Below, piece by piece: positions 41,728 through 50,635 of a DNA stretch of 64,000 nucleotides (positions are counted from its first letter, which is position 1; every line of letters begins with the position of its first letter). The stretch spans positions 1 through 64,000 of the forward strand of contig JAFIGE010000002.1 of NCBI GenBank assembly GCA_020831585.1. Direction: 5' to 3'. A program made the translations under genes and the position numbers. The stretch is from Opitutales bacterium (GTDB taxonomy: Bacteria; Verrucomicrobiota; Verrucomicrobiia; Opitutales; Oceanipulchritudinaceae). Under the pieces are notes generated by a model. It worked only from the letters and a program-made list of their open reading frames with translations, searched no databases and had not been told where the DNA came from.

Positions 41728-43962
41728 ATGATGATCCACCACCGCACCCTTCGTGCCCTTCCTCTGTTCCTTGCGTTTGTTCCGCTTCTTGCGGGGCAGA
41801 CCCGTCAATTTGTCGACGAAGGCTTTTCCAGCTTTCTCAGTGGAGAGCTTCAGGGTCTCTCGGTGAGCAATGAAGGCCAGCTCGAGACCGCGCCGGGCCT
41901 GTCGCTTCTGACGAAGGTCGACGATCCCATCATCTGGGCCGCGGTGCCGGGGGAGAATGGCAGCCTCATCCTCGGCACGGGCAATCGCGGCCGTGTGCTT
42001 CGCGTGGATGCCGATGGCACCGTGACGACTCTTTTCCAGCCCGATCAGGTGATGACCCGGGCCATCGCGCGTGACGACGCGGGCAACCTCTATGCAGGCA
42101 CCTCGCCCAACGGGGCGATCTACCGGCTCCCGGCCGACGGCGGTCTGCCCCAGGTGTTCTTCGATCCTGATCCCGGCTTCATCTGGGACATGCATGTGCG
42201 CGATGGTGCGCTCTGGGTGAGTACGGGCATGCCCGCCCGGCTCCTGCGCATTCCGCTGGATGAGCGCCCCCCCGCCGCCGAGGAGTGGTTTTCCGCCCGC
42301 GCCGATCACTTCACGGTGATCTATCCGGATGAGGACGGAACTTGGTGGGTTGGCTCCAGCACGCAGGGTATCCTCTACCATGTGCGCGAAAAGGGGGAAG
42401 GCTTTGCCGCTTTCAACTCCAGTGACCGCGAGATTGTGGCCATCACACGCCCCCACGGGGGCAACCTCGTCTTCGCCACCTTCTCGGGTGAGGCCGCAGG
42501 CGGTGGAGGCGGCGGCTCTGGAGGGAGTGGCGGCAGCGGCAGCTCCGGAAGCCGCAGTGAGAGTGGGGGCGGCGAAGAGAGCGGGATGCTCTCCCCGGTG
42601 GTGGTGACCGCCGACGGGGGCGGCAGCGGTAACCAAAGCGCCCGCTCACGGGGCCGGAGTCTCCTTCTGGAGCTGGACGCCAACGGCTTTGTGCGCCCCC
42701 TCTGGCAGTCCCGCGAGGCGGGCATCACAGCCCTCCGCAATTACGGGGGCGACGGGCGTTTCTGGCTGATCGGCATGAACACGGGCGGCCGTCTTTTCGG
42801 ATTCGCCGACAGCGCCAACTGGTCGCTCATCGAGCAACTTCCCCGCGGTGGTGAAATCTCCGCGCTCGTGCCCTTCGCCGACGATCCCCTGAAAACGTGG
42901 GTGACCACCAGCAACCCGGCAGGCGTCCATATCCTCGGCGGTGAACCTTCCGAGGAGGGTGTTTTCACCTCCACCGTACGCGATGCTGGGCAGATCGCCC
43001 GCTGGGGTCGTCTTGAAACAATTGGGAGCGGCGATCCACTCATGCAGGTGGAGACCCGCTCCGGCAACACCCGCGAGCCCGACGCCACTTGGTCGGACTT
43101 TGAGCCCATCGATTGGGCTGTGGGCGAACCCGTCTCCGGCGGTGCCGTCGTGAGCCCCCCCTCCCGTTTTCTCCAGTATCGCCTGACTTTTGACCCGGCT
43201 TCCGACGGCTTCATTTCGCGGGTGCGGGGCTTTTTTCAAATGCCCAATGCGGCTCCGCTCATCGCCGACCTCGCCGTCCTCCGGGGTGGCTTCGACTTTC
43301 AGGTGCAGACGGCGAACGGGCCGGTATACGATTTTGACACGGCGTTTACTCCCGCCGGGCGGGAGCGCCTCTCCGGTTCACAGCGGGAGCGCCAGCAACT
43401 CCGTCGCTCCGCCGACGACTCGCATGTCACGGTGGTCTGGCGGGCGGCCGATCCCAATGATGACCCCCTTGAATTTGCCGTCTTTCTGCAGCGGGTAGGG
43501 GAGGATCGCTGGGTGAAGCTGGCGGACGGCCTCACTCAGCCCCTCTTCAACTGGAACACGCGCGGTCTTCCCGACGGCGTTTACCGTTTTCGTGTCACAG
43601 CGAGTGATGGTTTGGTCAATGCGGAGGCGCTGACCGCTTCGCGCATCTCCGCCAACTATCTGGTCGACAATACGCCGCCGGTCATTCGCCTCGTGTCGGA
43701 GCGCGTCCAATCCGACGGGGTGGAGCTGGTCTTTGAGGCGGAGGATGCCCTGAGCGTGCTTGCCTCCGCGCGCTATTCCCTCGATGGCGGCCCTTCAGTG
43801 AGTTTGCGCCCGGAAGGCGGACTCTTCGACAGCCGCCAGCACCGCTTTGTCATCCGTATCCGCGATCTCGCTACCGGCCAGCGGAGCCTTGTCTTCGAAG
43901 CTGTGGACGAGGCGGGTCAGGCCTCAGTGCTGACCCATACCTTTCAAGTCACGCGGAGCTGA
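41728..43962 (+). CDS. Secreted beta-propeller-like protein with Gly/Ser linker
   Basis: This 744-aa precursor (signal MMIHHRTLRALPLFLAFVPLLAGQ) starts with no gap after the S55 gene, so it is probably co-translated. Residues 60-400 contain repeated blade-like strands (GSLILGTGNRGRVLRVDADG, GNLYAGTSPNGAIYRLPADG, TWWVGSSTQGILYHV, FWLIGMNTGGRLFGFAD). They are interrupted at about 253-300 by a Gly/Ser-rich linker. A FN3/Ig-like region at 560-745 contains PNDDPLEFAVFLQRV and VDNTPPVIRLVSERVQSDG. It could be a substrate, partner or regulator of the peptidase. I know no named family. Confidence 0.75.
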   Translation: MMIHHRTLRALPLFLAFVPLLAGQTRQFVDEGFSSFLSGELQGLSVSNEGQLETAPGLSLLTKVDDPIIWAAVPGENGSLILGTGNRGRVLRVDADGTVTTLFQPDQVMTRAIARDDAGNLYAGTSPNGAIYRLPADGGLPQVFFDPDPGFIWDMHVRDGALWVSTGMPARLLRIPLDERPPAAEEWFSARADHFTVIYPDEDGTWWVGSSTQGILYHVREKGEGFAAFNSSDREIVAITRPHGGNLVFATFSGEAAGGGGGGSGGSGGSGSSGSRSESGGGEESGMLSPVVVTADGGGSGNQSARSRGRSLLLELDANGFVRPLWQSREAGITALRNYGGDGRFWLIGMNTGGRLFGFADSANWSLIEQLPRGGEISALVPFADDPLKTWVTTSNPAGVHILGGEPSEEGVFTSTVRDAGQIARWGRLETIGSGDPLMQVETRSGNTREPDATWSDFEPIDWAVGEPVSGGAVVSPPSRFLQYRLTFDPASDGFISRVRGFFQMPNAAPLIADLAVLRGGFDFQVQTANGPVYDFDTAFTPAGRERLSGSQRERQQLRRSADDSHVTVVWRAADPNDDPLEFAVFLQRVGEDRWVKLADGLTQPLFNWNTRGLPDGVYRFRVTASDGLVNAEALTASRISANYLVDNTPPVIRLVSERVQSDGVELVFEAEDALSVLASARYSLDGGPSVSLRPEGGLFDSRQHRFVIRIRDLATGQRSLVFEAVDEAGQASVLTHTFQVTRS

Positions 43963-43995
43963 TGGGGGATCGGCGGGATCGGTTTTGATGTTCGT

Positions 43996-44550
43996 TCACG
44001 AGGCTGCTGGCAGCCCGCCTTCGGCTTGGAGGAGGGCGACCTTGCGCTCCAGCCCCCACCGGTATCCACCGGGCGCACCGCCCACTCGCGTAACGCGGTG
44101 GCAGGGCACGAGCAGGGCCACCCGATTACGCGCGCAGGCCGACGCCACGCCCCGAACCGCCCGCGGGTGGCCGATGGCTTGGGCGACGGCCGTGTAGGTG
44201 GATGGCTTGCCCGGTGGGATGGTGCGGAGGTGCGCCCAGACCCGCTTTTGAAAGGGAGTACCGGCGAGATCGAGCGGAATCGCGGTCTGTTTCTTTGCCG
44301 CAAGGTCCTGCCAAGCGGCGCTCAGCCAGCGATGGATGCGATTTGCCGCCTCACCGTGAGCCGGTGCGCAGTGGTCTGCGGGAAACTCGCGGGCGAGCAC
44401 TTCCTCCGGTTTGGAGAGGTCGTCTCTGAATTGCAGCAAGCAGATGCCCCGATCCGTCGCGGCGACGAGGATCTTCCCCCATGGGGAAGCATCGACCAAC
44501 CAATGGATGGGAGATGATTTCGGTCGAGGCGACGCTGTCGATTCACTCAT
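43996..44550 (-). CDS. ogt: Methylated-DNA-protein-cysteine methyltransferase
   Basis: This 184-aa suicide DNA-repair protein transfers methyl from O6-methylguanine to its own Cys. The active site is VPCHRVTRVGGAPGGYRWGLERK. The winged-helix DNA-binding part is GTPFQKRVWAHLRTIPPGKPSTYTAVAQAIGHPRAVRGVASACARN. Met at 44550 is chosen because the upstream extension to 44688 looks like a shadow of the region before the SLC13 gene. There is no AraC-type regulatory domain, so it is the Ogt class and not a full Ada. Confidence 0.93.
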   Translation of the reverse strand: MSESTASPRPKSSPIHWLVDASPWGKILVAATDRGICLLQFRDDLSKPEEVLAREFPADHCAPAHGEAANRIHRWLSAAWQDLAAKKQTAIPLDLAGTPFQKRVWAHLRTIPPGKPSTYTAVAQAIGHPRAVRGVASACARNRVALLVPCHRVTRVGGAPGGYRWGLERKVALLQAEGGLPAAS

Positions 44551-44711
44551 AACCGCAGTTTCCACGGCTGGCACATGACGGCAAAATTTAATTTCAAAAA
44601 AATCCGGTTTTACCTTTGGCGAAACTCGGCCCCCTGGGATCGCAGCCCGGCAAAGAATCGCCCGAGAAGATTGCTCGCTTCGCGGCACGTTTTGCGCTTC
44701 ATACCCTCGCG

Positions 44712-46535
44712 ATGCATTGGGAAATCTTTTTTGTTCTCACTTTGCTTATTTGTGCGGTCGCGAGTTTCATCTGGGAGAAGGTGACGCCGGATGTGACGGC
44801 ATTGACTGTCTTTGCCGTTATTCTGGCGGCGGGTTTTCTCTTTGAGACCGAGCGTTTGCCGGGCATGGAGCAGACGCTGGGGGTCTTTTCCAATCATGCC
44901 CCGTTGACGGTCGCGGGGATGTTTGTGCTGAGCGCGGGCCTTTCCAAAACGGGAGCGATTGAGCTGATTACGAGTTTGTTGCGCCGGCTCACGCGGCTGC
45001 CCTTTCCCTTGTTTTTGTTTCTCATGATTCTGGGGGTGGCCACGGTATCGGCGTTTATCAATAATACGCCCGTGGTGGTGGTCCTGCTGCCGGTGATGCT
45101 GGCGCTTGCCCGCGAGATGAATGTGCCGGCTTCAAAACTGCTCATCCCCCTCTCCTTTGCCTCTATTTTCGGGGGCACTTGCACGCTGATCGGCACATCG
45201 ACGAACCTGATTGGCAGCGGCATTCTGGTCTCGTTCGGATATGAACCCATCGGCATGTATGAAATCAGTCGGATCGGGGTGCCCATTCTCTTCGTCGGGG
45301 CAATTTACCTCGTGCTCTTTTCGGGGAAGTTGATTCCAGTCAGAGAGACCTTGAGCTCGATTTTGACTGAGAATGAGCGTCGCGAGTTTATCACTGAAGC
45401 GTATGTGCGGGCAGACTCCCCCTTGACGGGGAAAACCATTGATGAGTCGGGGACCTTGAAAGCACGCCATATCCGGGTGCTGGAAATTGTCCGCAATGGG
45501 GTGGGGTTGCTGGGCAATCCGCGGACGATTCCTCTGCAGGTGGGGGACCGGCTGGTGCTTTCCTGCCGACCTTCGGGAGTCGTGGAAGCCCATGCGGTGG
45601 AGGGAATCGACCTGCTTGGCGAGAAGGAGATTGGCCTGGAGCAGATCGCGGCTGATGAGGGAGCCATTGTGGAGGGCATGGTGGCTCCGGGCTCCGCGAT
45701 TCTCGGTAAGACGATTCAGGAAATCGGCTTTCGGCAGCGTTTTCGCATGGTCATTGTGGCGGTCCACCGCAAGGGGCGGAATTTGCGCAACGAGATCAAC
45801 ACGTTGCGGCTCGCGGAAGGCGATACGCTGCTCATGATGGGATCGAACAAAGCGATCGAACAGCTCCGGACGAAGGATGATATTCTTCTCTTGGACAAGC
45901 CCCGCACGCCGGCCCAAAACATGCGGCGGAAAATGCCCATTGCGGTCGCCATTGCCCTTGGCCTGATCGCGGCGGCATCCCTCGAGTTGATGCCGATTGT
46001 GGGCGTGACCACCATTGCCGTGGCGCTGTTGATCCTCACCGGCTGTCTCAAAGCGAAAGAGGCGTATGCATCTGTTGATTGGAGTATCCTCATCATCATT
46101 TACGGGATGCTGGCCTTGGGGCGGGCGATGGAGGTGAGCGGGGCCAGCCTCTTCATTGCGGGGGGGGCGACCGGGTTTATTCAACAGGTGGCTCCCGTCG
46201 CCTGGCAGCCGATCCTTGTTTTGGCGATCGTCTACTTCATCACTTCCCTTTTCACGGAGTTTCTCTCAAATAATGCAGCGGTGGCGCTGATGGTCCCCAT
46301 TGCCATTGGTTTAGCCGTTGCTATGGGGATGGATCCTCGTCCTCTGGTCATCGGCATCTGTATCGCCGCTTCGGCGAGCTTCGCCACCCCCATCGGCTAC
46401 CAAACCAACACCTACGTTTACAGCGTGGGCGGATACCGCTTTGGAGACTTTGCGCGCATTGGAATTCCCCTCAACCTGCTCTACTTTGTGGTGAGCGTCT
46501 TGCTCATCCCGCGTATCTGGCCGTTTTTCCCCTGA
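44712..46535 (+). CDS. SLC13-type permease with two RCK_C domains
   Basis: The 607-aa protein starts at ATG 44712 ([16 protein letters not shown]). The first transport half (to about 215) includes the hairpin [13 protein letters not shown] and [10 protein letters not shown]. Two TrkA-C/RCK_C regulatory domains occupy about 225-295 and 317-385. The second half includes [14 protein letters not shown] and [17 protein letters not shown]. This is the DASS/SLC13 layout used for Na+-coupled sulfate or dicarboxylate uptake. Sulfate is possible given cysH/cobA elsewhere in the window, but they are 7 kb away. The RAYT gene follows. Confidence 0.88.
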   Translation: MHWEIFFVLTLLICAVASFIWEKVTPDVTALTVFAVILAAGFLFETERLPGMEQTLGVFSNHAPLTVAGMFVLSAGLSKTGAIELITSLLRRLTRLPFPLFLFLMILGVATVSAFINNTPVVVVLLPVMLALAREMNVPASKLLIPLSFASIFGGTCTLIGTSTNLIGSGILVSFGYEPIGMYEISRIGVPILFVGAIYLVLFSGKLIPVRETLSSILTENERREFITEAYVRADSPLTGKTIDESGTLKARHIRVLEIVRNGVGLLGNPRTIPLQVGDRLVLSCRPSGVVEAHAVEGIDLLGEKEIGLEQIAADEGAIVEGMVAPGSAILGKTIQEIGFRQRFRMVIVAVHRKGRNLRNEINTLRLAEGDTLLMMGSNKAIEQLRTKDDILLLDKPRTPAQNMRRKMPIAVAIALGLIAAASLELMPIVGVTTIAVALLILTGCLKAKEAYASVDWSILIIIYGMLALGRAMEVSGASLFIAGGATGFIQQVAPVAWQPILVLAIVYFITSLFTEFLSNNAAVALMVPIAIGLAVAMGMDPRPLVIGICIAASASFATPIGYQTNTYVYSVGGYRFGDFARIGIPLNLLYFVVSVLLIPRIWPFFP

Positions 46536-46583
46536 TTATGAGCGCCAATCCTTGGCCCTAATCTCCGAGCGCAAAGCTTTTTT

Positions 46584-46600
46584 AAATGTTCTGAACATTT
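46584..46600 (+). repeat. Left-end palindrome of RAYT element
   Basis: AAATGTTCTGAACATTT is a perfect 8-bp inverted repeat around one base, 39 bp before the ATG of the transposase gene. Diverged versions precede the ATG at similar distance in the remnants at 35663 (AGATGTTCAGAATATT) and in the miniature units (AATGTTCTGTACAATTT). It probably marks the left end or promoter/operator of the element. Confidence 0.6.
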
Positions 46601-46639
46601 GCGCATTGACAGAGGCCAGGCAGGTGTTTGAGTGGCCCA

Positions 46640-47638
46640 ATGAGCAGGAGGTTTTGCAGGCGGCTACGTTATCCAAGGTTGGCATGCCACCACCTTATTT
46701 CGCGGGTGGTGCAGAAAAGACGGTTGATGGATGAGGAGGCGATGGAGGCGATGCGCCATATTATGCGCTCGCAGGCGGCGTTTGCGGGGATGGAAGTGCT
46801 GACGTATTGCTTTATGGCGAATCACTTCCACATCTTCGTGCGGCTGGATCCGAAGGAGACGGAGGACTTGGACGACGTGGGGCTGGTGGGGCGGTTTCGT
46901 GCTTTGTATGGTGGGACGCGTTGCGCTTCGCTGGGGCTGGATGCGGATGATCTGGAGGTGTTTCTGGCGAAGAATAGTGACTCCGCAGAGGGCATCCGTC
47001 GACGCCTGAAGGCGCGGATGGGAGATGTATCGGTCTTTATGCGGGAGGTGAAGACGCGCTTTACTTTGTGGTATAATCAGGAGCGCGGGACGGTGGGCAC
47101 GTTCTGGGCGGAGCGTTTCCGCAGTGTGGTGGTGGAGGCGGATACGGAGGCGCAAAGAATGGTGGCGGCTTACATCGACTTGAACCCGGTGCGGGCGGGT
47201 CTGGTGGAGGACGCGGGCGACTATGGCTTCAGTGGTTTCGGGGAGGCTTGCGCGGGTGGCTCGGCCGCCCGGCGGGGAATCGCCCGGATCGAGGGCAAGG
47301 CCTCTTGGGCGACGAAATGGCAGGAGCGCTACCGTGCGCGGTTGTGCAGCCGGATGGGTCCGGGAATGGGGCCTCTTCGGAGAGACCAGAGGACCGCAGC
47401 AAACGGCGCAATAAAGGAGGAAGCGATGCCTGGAGCAGGTCTTGTTAAAGAATCCGGGCTGCTCTCAAAGATCCGCGCCTTCAGTGAGAGCTGGGTAGTG
47501 GGGACGGTTGCCTGGGTGGAAAGCTTCTGTGCGGTGAACGGCTGGCTGGGGTTTAAGAAGGGAAGAAAGGCCCAACCGGTTGCACCGGACGGCGGTGCTG
47601 AATTCGCGACGGTCGCGACCGTGGTGAAACGCCGGTGA
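46640..47638 (+). CDS. REP-associated tyrosine transposase, full-length type copy
   Basis: This 332-aa protein starts at ATG 46640 (MSRRFCRRLRYPRLACHHLISRVVQKRR); a TTG 12 nt upstream is less likely, because both remnants keep this ATG. The HUH motif is in CFMANHFHIFVR and the catalytic Tyr in VAAYIDLNPVRAGLVEDAG. The middle reads VFMREVKTRFTLWYN and GTFWAERFRSVVVE. A C-terminal domain (WVVGTVAWVESFCAVNGWLGFKKGRKAQPV) precedes the tail encoded by the 26-nt hairpin. It is intact and can serve as parent for the deleted and miniature copies in this window. Confidence 0.92.
   Translation: MSRRFCRRLRYPRLACHHLISRVVQKRRLMDEEAMEAMRHIMRSQAAFAGMEVLTYCFMANHFHIFVRLDPKETEDLDDVGLVGRFRALYGGTRCASLGLDADDLEVFLAKNSDSAEGIRRRLKARMGDVSVFMREVKTRFTLWYNQERGTVGTFWAERFRSVVVEADTEAQRMVAAYIDLNPVRAGLVEDAGDYGFSGFGEACAGGSAARRGIARIEGKASWATKWQERYRARLCSRMGPGMGPLRRDQRTAANGAIKEEAMPGAGLVKESGLLSKIRAFSESWVVGTVAWVESFCAVNGWLGFKKGRKAQPVAPDGGAEFATVATVVKRR
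46688..46711 (+). repeat. Internal 24-nt hairpin near the RAYT start
   Basis: CACCACC and GGTGGTG (7 bp) enclose a 10-nt loop within codons for HHLISRVV. In the miniature units the arms are CACCACT/AGTGGTG (57904-57927), and in the 35.7-kb remnant CACCT/AGGTG (35767-35784). The bases change but the pairing is kept. Confidence 0.55.
47603..47628 (+). repeat. 26-nt terminal hairpin of RAYT element
   Basis: The core is a perfect 14-bp palindrome (ACGGTCGCGACCGT). Outer pairs include one G-T wobble and one mismatch (pair 6). It overlaps the last ten codons of the transposase gene. Confidence 0.78.
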
Positions 47639-47733
47639 AATATGCGAAAACCTTTGCGATCACACTCATCCGGACAGCGCACTTCTTCCGATGTGACTTG
47701 CTAGGCGGAAGGGGCTGATTCTTCTTCGGCGGC

Positions 47734-48576
47734 ATGAGTGAACAGGATATGCAGAGGTTGATGGACCGTTCGGGCGTGGCGGCGTGGCGGTTGCGCTTGT
47801 CTGTATGGATTGAAGCCAGGGGCGTGCAGCGTTTCATCATCGCGATCATTCTGCTCAACTCCGCCATTTTGGGGATGGAGACGAGTGCCACGCTCATGGC
47901 CGAGTATGGCGTTTGGCTGAAAGCTTTGGACAAGGCGTGTCTGGCGATCTTCATCGTCGAGCTGGTTTTGAAGCTCCTCGCTTACCGGGGGCTGTTCTGG
48001 CGCAACGGGTGGAATATCTTCGACTTCTTTGTCGTCGCGGTGGCGCTGGTGCCGGGAGCGGGCGTGTGGGCGGTGTTGCGTTCGTTGCGGGTGCTGCGGG
48101 TGCTGCGTCTCCTCACGGTGGTGCCTCAATTGCGCAAGGTTGTGGCGGCGTTTCTGCACTCCATCCCCGGACTGGGCGGGGTGGTCCTGGTGATGATGAT
48201 TTTCTTTTACACGGCGGCGGTTCTGGCCACCAATCTCTTTGGCGAGACCCATCCGGAATGGTTTGGCACGATGGGCCGGTCTCTCTACTCGCTCTTCCAG
48301 ATCATGACCTTGGAGAGTTGGTCGATGGGCATCGTGCGACCGGTGATGGAGAGTCACCCGCACGCCTGGGTCTTCTTTGTGCCTTTCATCGTGATCGCCA
48401 CGTTCACAATTCTCAACCTGTTCATCGGGATCATCGTTTCCACGATGCAGGAGTTGGCCATCCCGGCCAAACCCCAGCTCTCGCCGGATGCCCAAGCGGT
48501 GGAGACGATTCTGGAGGATATGGAAAAGCAGATGGAAGCCTTGCGCGCCCGTCTCAGAGAAAACGGAGTTCCGTAA
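47734..48576 (+). CDS. Bacterial voltage-gated sodium channel (NaChBac/BacNav family)
   Basis: This 280-aa protein has six segments. S4 carries four arginines at every third position (R116, R119, R122, R125 in VLRSLRVLRVLRLL). The pore loop contains TLESWSM at 192-198, the Na+-selective filter identical to that of NavAb. S6 follows (FTILNLFIGIIVSTMQ) and then a C-terminal coiled coil (VETILEDMEKQMEALRARL) that would hold the tetramer together. Family members link Na+ entry to motility or pH. The last 23 bp overlap convergent galM. Confidence 0.93.
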   Translation: MSEQDMQRLMDRSGVAAWRLRLSVWIEARGVQRFIIAIILLNSAILGMETSATLMAEYGVWLKALDKACLAIFIVELVLKLLAYRGLFWRNGWNIFDFFVVAVALVPGAGVWAVLRSLRVLRVLRLLTVVPQLRKVVAAFLHSIPGLGGVVLVMMIFFYTAAVLATNLFGETHPEWFGTMGRSLYSLFQIMTLESWSMGIVRPVMESHPHAWVFFVPFIVIATFTILNLFIGIIVSTMQELAIPAKPQLSPDAQAVETILEDMEKQMEALRARLRENGVP

Positions 48577-49609
48577 AGGTCCTGAACACCTCGCCGGGGC
48601 GCACCGCGGTTGAGGGGAAAGCGGGATGGTTGGGGCTGTCGGGAAAGTGCTGTGTTTCCAGGCAAAAGCCTGCGTGCGGGCCGTAAGGTGCCTTTGTGCG
48701 GGGAGTTTGCGGAAGCGTGTTGCCGGTGTAGAATTGCACGCCGGGCTCGCTTGTGTAAATTTCCATACAACGCCCGGATTCGTTATCCCGCATGCGCGCC
48801 ACGGGCGCGGATGGATTGCGCTCTTCCGGGAAGGCGAGCGTGTGGTCAAAGCCATTTGCCTGCCGGATCTGTGGGTGGTCTGCATTCAGGCGGGGCGCGA
48901 TAGGAGAATCCGCACGAAAGTCAAAAGGCGTGCCGTCGACCGGCGGCAAGTTGCCCGTGGGGATTCCGGCGGCATCCACCTCGACGTATCGGTCCGCAAT
49001 GCACTGCATCGTGTGCCCGGCGAGTGAACCGGCTGCCTGCCCTGCGAGATTGAAGTAGGGGTGCGCGGTCAGGTTGAGCACGGTCGGGCGGTCGGTGGTC
49101 ACCTCAAACTCGTAGCGCAATCCCCCCTCCGGTGTGAGGCGAAAGGTCACATGCACCTCGCGTCCACCCGGGAAACCGTCTTCCCCGTGCGGGCACGAGG
49201 TGCGCAGACGCAGGCTGTGATCGTCGGCAAAGCCGCCCGTCCACCACTTTGTGTGAAAGCCGTTGGGACCGCCGTGCAACTGGTGAGGGGGGGCATTCAC
49301 GGCCACTTCGTAAGGCACGCCATCCAGAGAGAAACAACCCCTGCTGATACGGTTGCCAAACGGCCCGATGAGGGCTCCGAAATACACGTCGTTTTCCTCC
49401 ACGTAAAGGGTCGGCGTTTTTTGGCCGAGAAGGATATCGGCGGGTTCACCGTTTTGATCCGGAACCCACAGTTCATGCAGAATTCCTCCGTAATTGAGGA
49501 TGACGGCTTTGATGCCGCCCTCCGCCTCCAAGGTATAGGCGCGGAGGGTTTGCCCCCCGGGGAGCTCGGCGAGATGGGTTGTGGAAGTATGAATCGGGCG
49601 CGGTGTCAT
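48554..49609 (-). CDS. galM: Galactose mutarotase (aldose 1-epimerase)
   Basis: This 351-aa enzyme interconverts alpha and beta aldohexoses. The start is at the ATG at 49609. The motifs are GNRISRGCFSLDG, HQLHGGPNGFHTKWW (catalytic-site His), NLTAHPYFNLAG (His acid) and the C-terminal GFCLETQHFPDSPNHPAFPS with the catalytic Glu. No signal peptide is obvious, so it is cytoplasmic. It is isolated from other galactose genes. Confidence 0.93.
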   Translation of the reverse strand: MTPRPIHTSTTHLAELPGGQTLRAYTLEAEGGIKAVILNYGGILHELWVPDQNGEPADILLGQKTPTLYVEENDVYFGALIGPFGNRISRGCFSLDGVPYEVAVNAPPHQLHGGPNGFHTKWWTGGFADDHSLRLRTSCPHGEDGFPGGREVHVTFRLTPEGGLRYEFEVTTDRPTVLNLTAHPYFNLAGQAAGSLAGHTMQCIADRYVEVDAAGIPTGNLPPVDGTPFDFRADSPIAPRLNADHPQIRQANGFDHTLAFPEERNPSAPVARMRDNESGRCMEIYTSEPGVQFYTGNTLPQTPRTKAPYGPHAGFCLETQHFPDSPNHPAFPSTAVRPGEVFRTFTELRFL

Positions 49610-49711
49610 GGTATAGGCTTCGCAGCCTGCCACTTCTCCCGCTTAAGGAAATACGAAAATTCTCCGCGTTGATTTCCCGCTTCGAGTCGGGCAATCTCCC
49701 GTTCCAAAAAA

Positions 49712-50506
49712 ATGAAAGACACGCCCCCCCTCTATCCTCCCGCGCCCTCGGGCGAACCCCCTCCCGCGCCGAGTCGATGGACACGGTTTTTTCAGTCGGA
49801 AATCCCGATCACCGTCTACGCGGCTATCGCTCTCACGATGGTGGGCCTGTGGATCTTTCAGGAGTTCAACCCCGACGTGACCCTTGGCATGTTTACAGAA
49901 TTGGCGGGTGCGGCCTTCACTCTGTTCATCATCGACACGCTTCTCGTCCGCTCGAAAGCGAAGCGGTGGAAGATTGTCCGGGTCCATGTGGACTATCTCA
50001 TCGGGCGCAATATCAACCGTTTGCGGGACGGGTTAGGGAGCCGGGTCTTCGGCTTTCAACCCAAGTTTGAGGAAAGGCTCTCGGAAAAGGCCCAACATCA
50101 GGCCATCTCGGGGCAACGGGGTGCTTTTTTCAGCGAGCTGGAGGCACTGCCATTGGAGAGGCTCAGCCGGAAGCTGGTCGATCACACCCTTTTCACGGAA
50201 GACAGCTACGCATACTTCAATGAAAAGGCGGATGACCTTTGGGAGATTCTCAACATGAAATACTCCGAATACATGGAGCCGGAATTGGTCTCGATTCTTA
50301 TGCAATTGCACACCCACGTAAAGAATGTGTGCGGCCATATCCGCCAATACGCCAAGGCTGAACGCTACCCGGCGGATGCCCGCTACTACCGGCGAATCGG
50401 TCGAATGGGAGCCACCGCCAGTTTTCACAAAATCGTTCAACTGGTGAATCAGCTCAAGCAGCTCGGTTACTCCCAGGCCGCCACTCTCGCGGATACGCCC
50501 GAATAG
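49712..50506 (+). CDS. Hypothetical two-helix membrane protein
   Basis: The 264-aa protein has a Pro-rich cytoplasmic start (YPPAPSGEPPPAPS), two membrane helices (about residues 33-52 and 60-78), and a soluble alpha-helical domain of about 185 residues. The domain contains HVDYLIGRNINRLRDGLGSRVFGF, SEYMEPELVSILMQLHTHVKNVCGHIRQY and YRRIGRMGATASFHKIVQLVNQLKQLGY. No catalytic motif is visible. It is an unknown family of helical membrane proteins; it might act as a sensor or scaffold. Codon use supports a real gene. Confidence 0.65.
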   Translation: MKDTPPLYPPAPSGEPPPAPSRWTRFFQSEIPITVYAAIALTMVGLWIFQEFNPDVTLGMFTELAGAAFTLFIIDTLLVRSKAKRWKIVRVHVDYLIGRNINRLRDGLGSRVFGFQPKFEERLSEKAQHQAISGQRGAFFSELEALPLERLSRKLVDHTLFTEDSYAYFNEKADDLWEILNMKYSEYMEPELVSILMQLHTHVKNVCGHIRQYAKAERYPADARYYRRIGRMGATASFHKIVQLVNQLKQLGYSQAATLADTPE

Positions 50507-50635
50507 CCCTCTCACAGCGAGGCGGCGGGTGGCGCATTCCTCCAGATTTCGCGGAGCCACGGCCTTCAAGTATTTTTCCCGACGAGTCCCTTTCCGATTG
50601 ATTTCGAACATAAGGCCGCACAGGGTAGGGGGAGT

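Noticed and set aside
46584-46600. LexA (SOS) operator
   Set aside because: A TGTTC-N4-GAACA motif has been described for Verrucomicrobia, but here the half sites are one base apart, and the motif travels with the transposon ends. It is better read as an element terminus.
47041-47100. Loss of the catalytic tyrosine in RAYTs because of TRFTLWYN in the central helix
   Set aside because: Aligned with the E. coli RAYT, the catalytic Tyr is the one in AYIDLNPVRAG, which is present in the intact copies.
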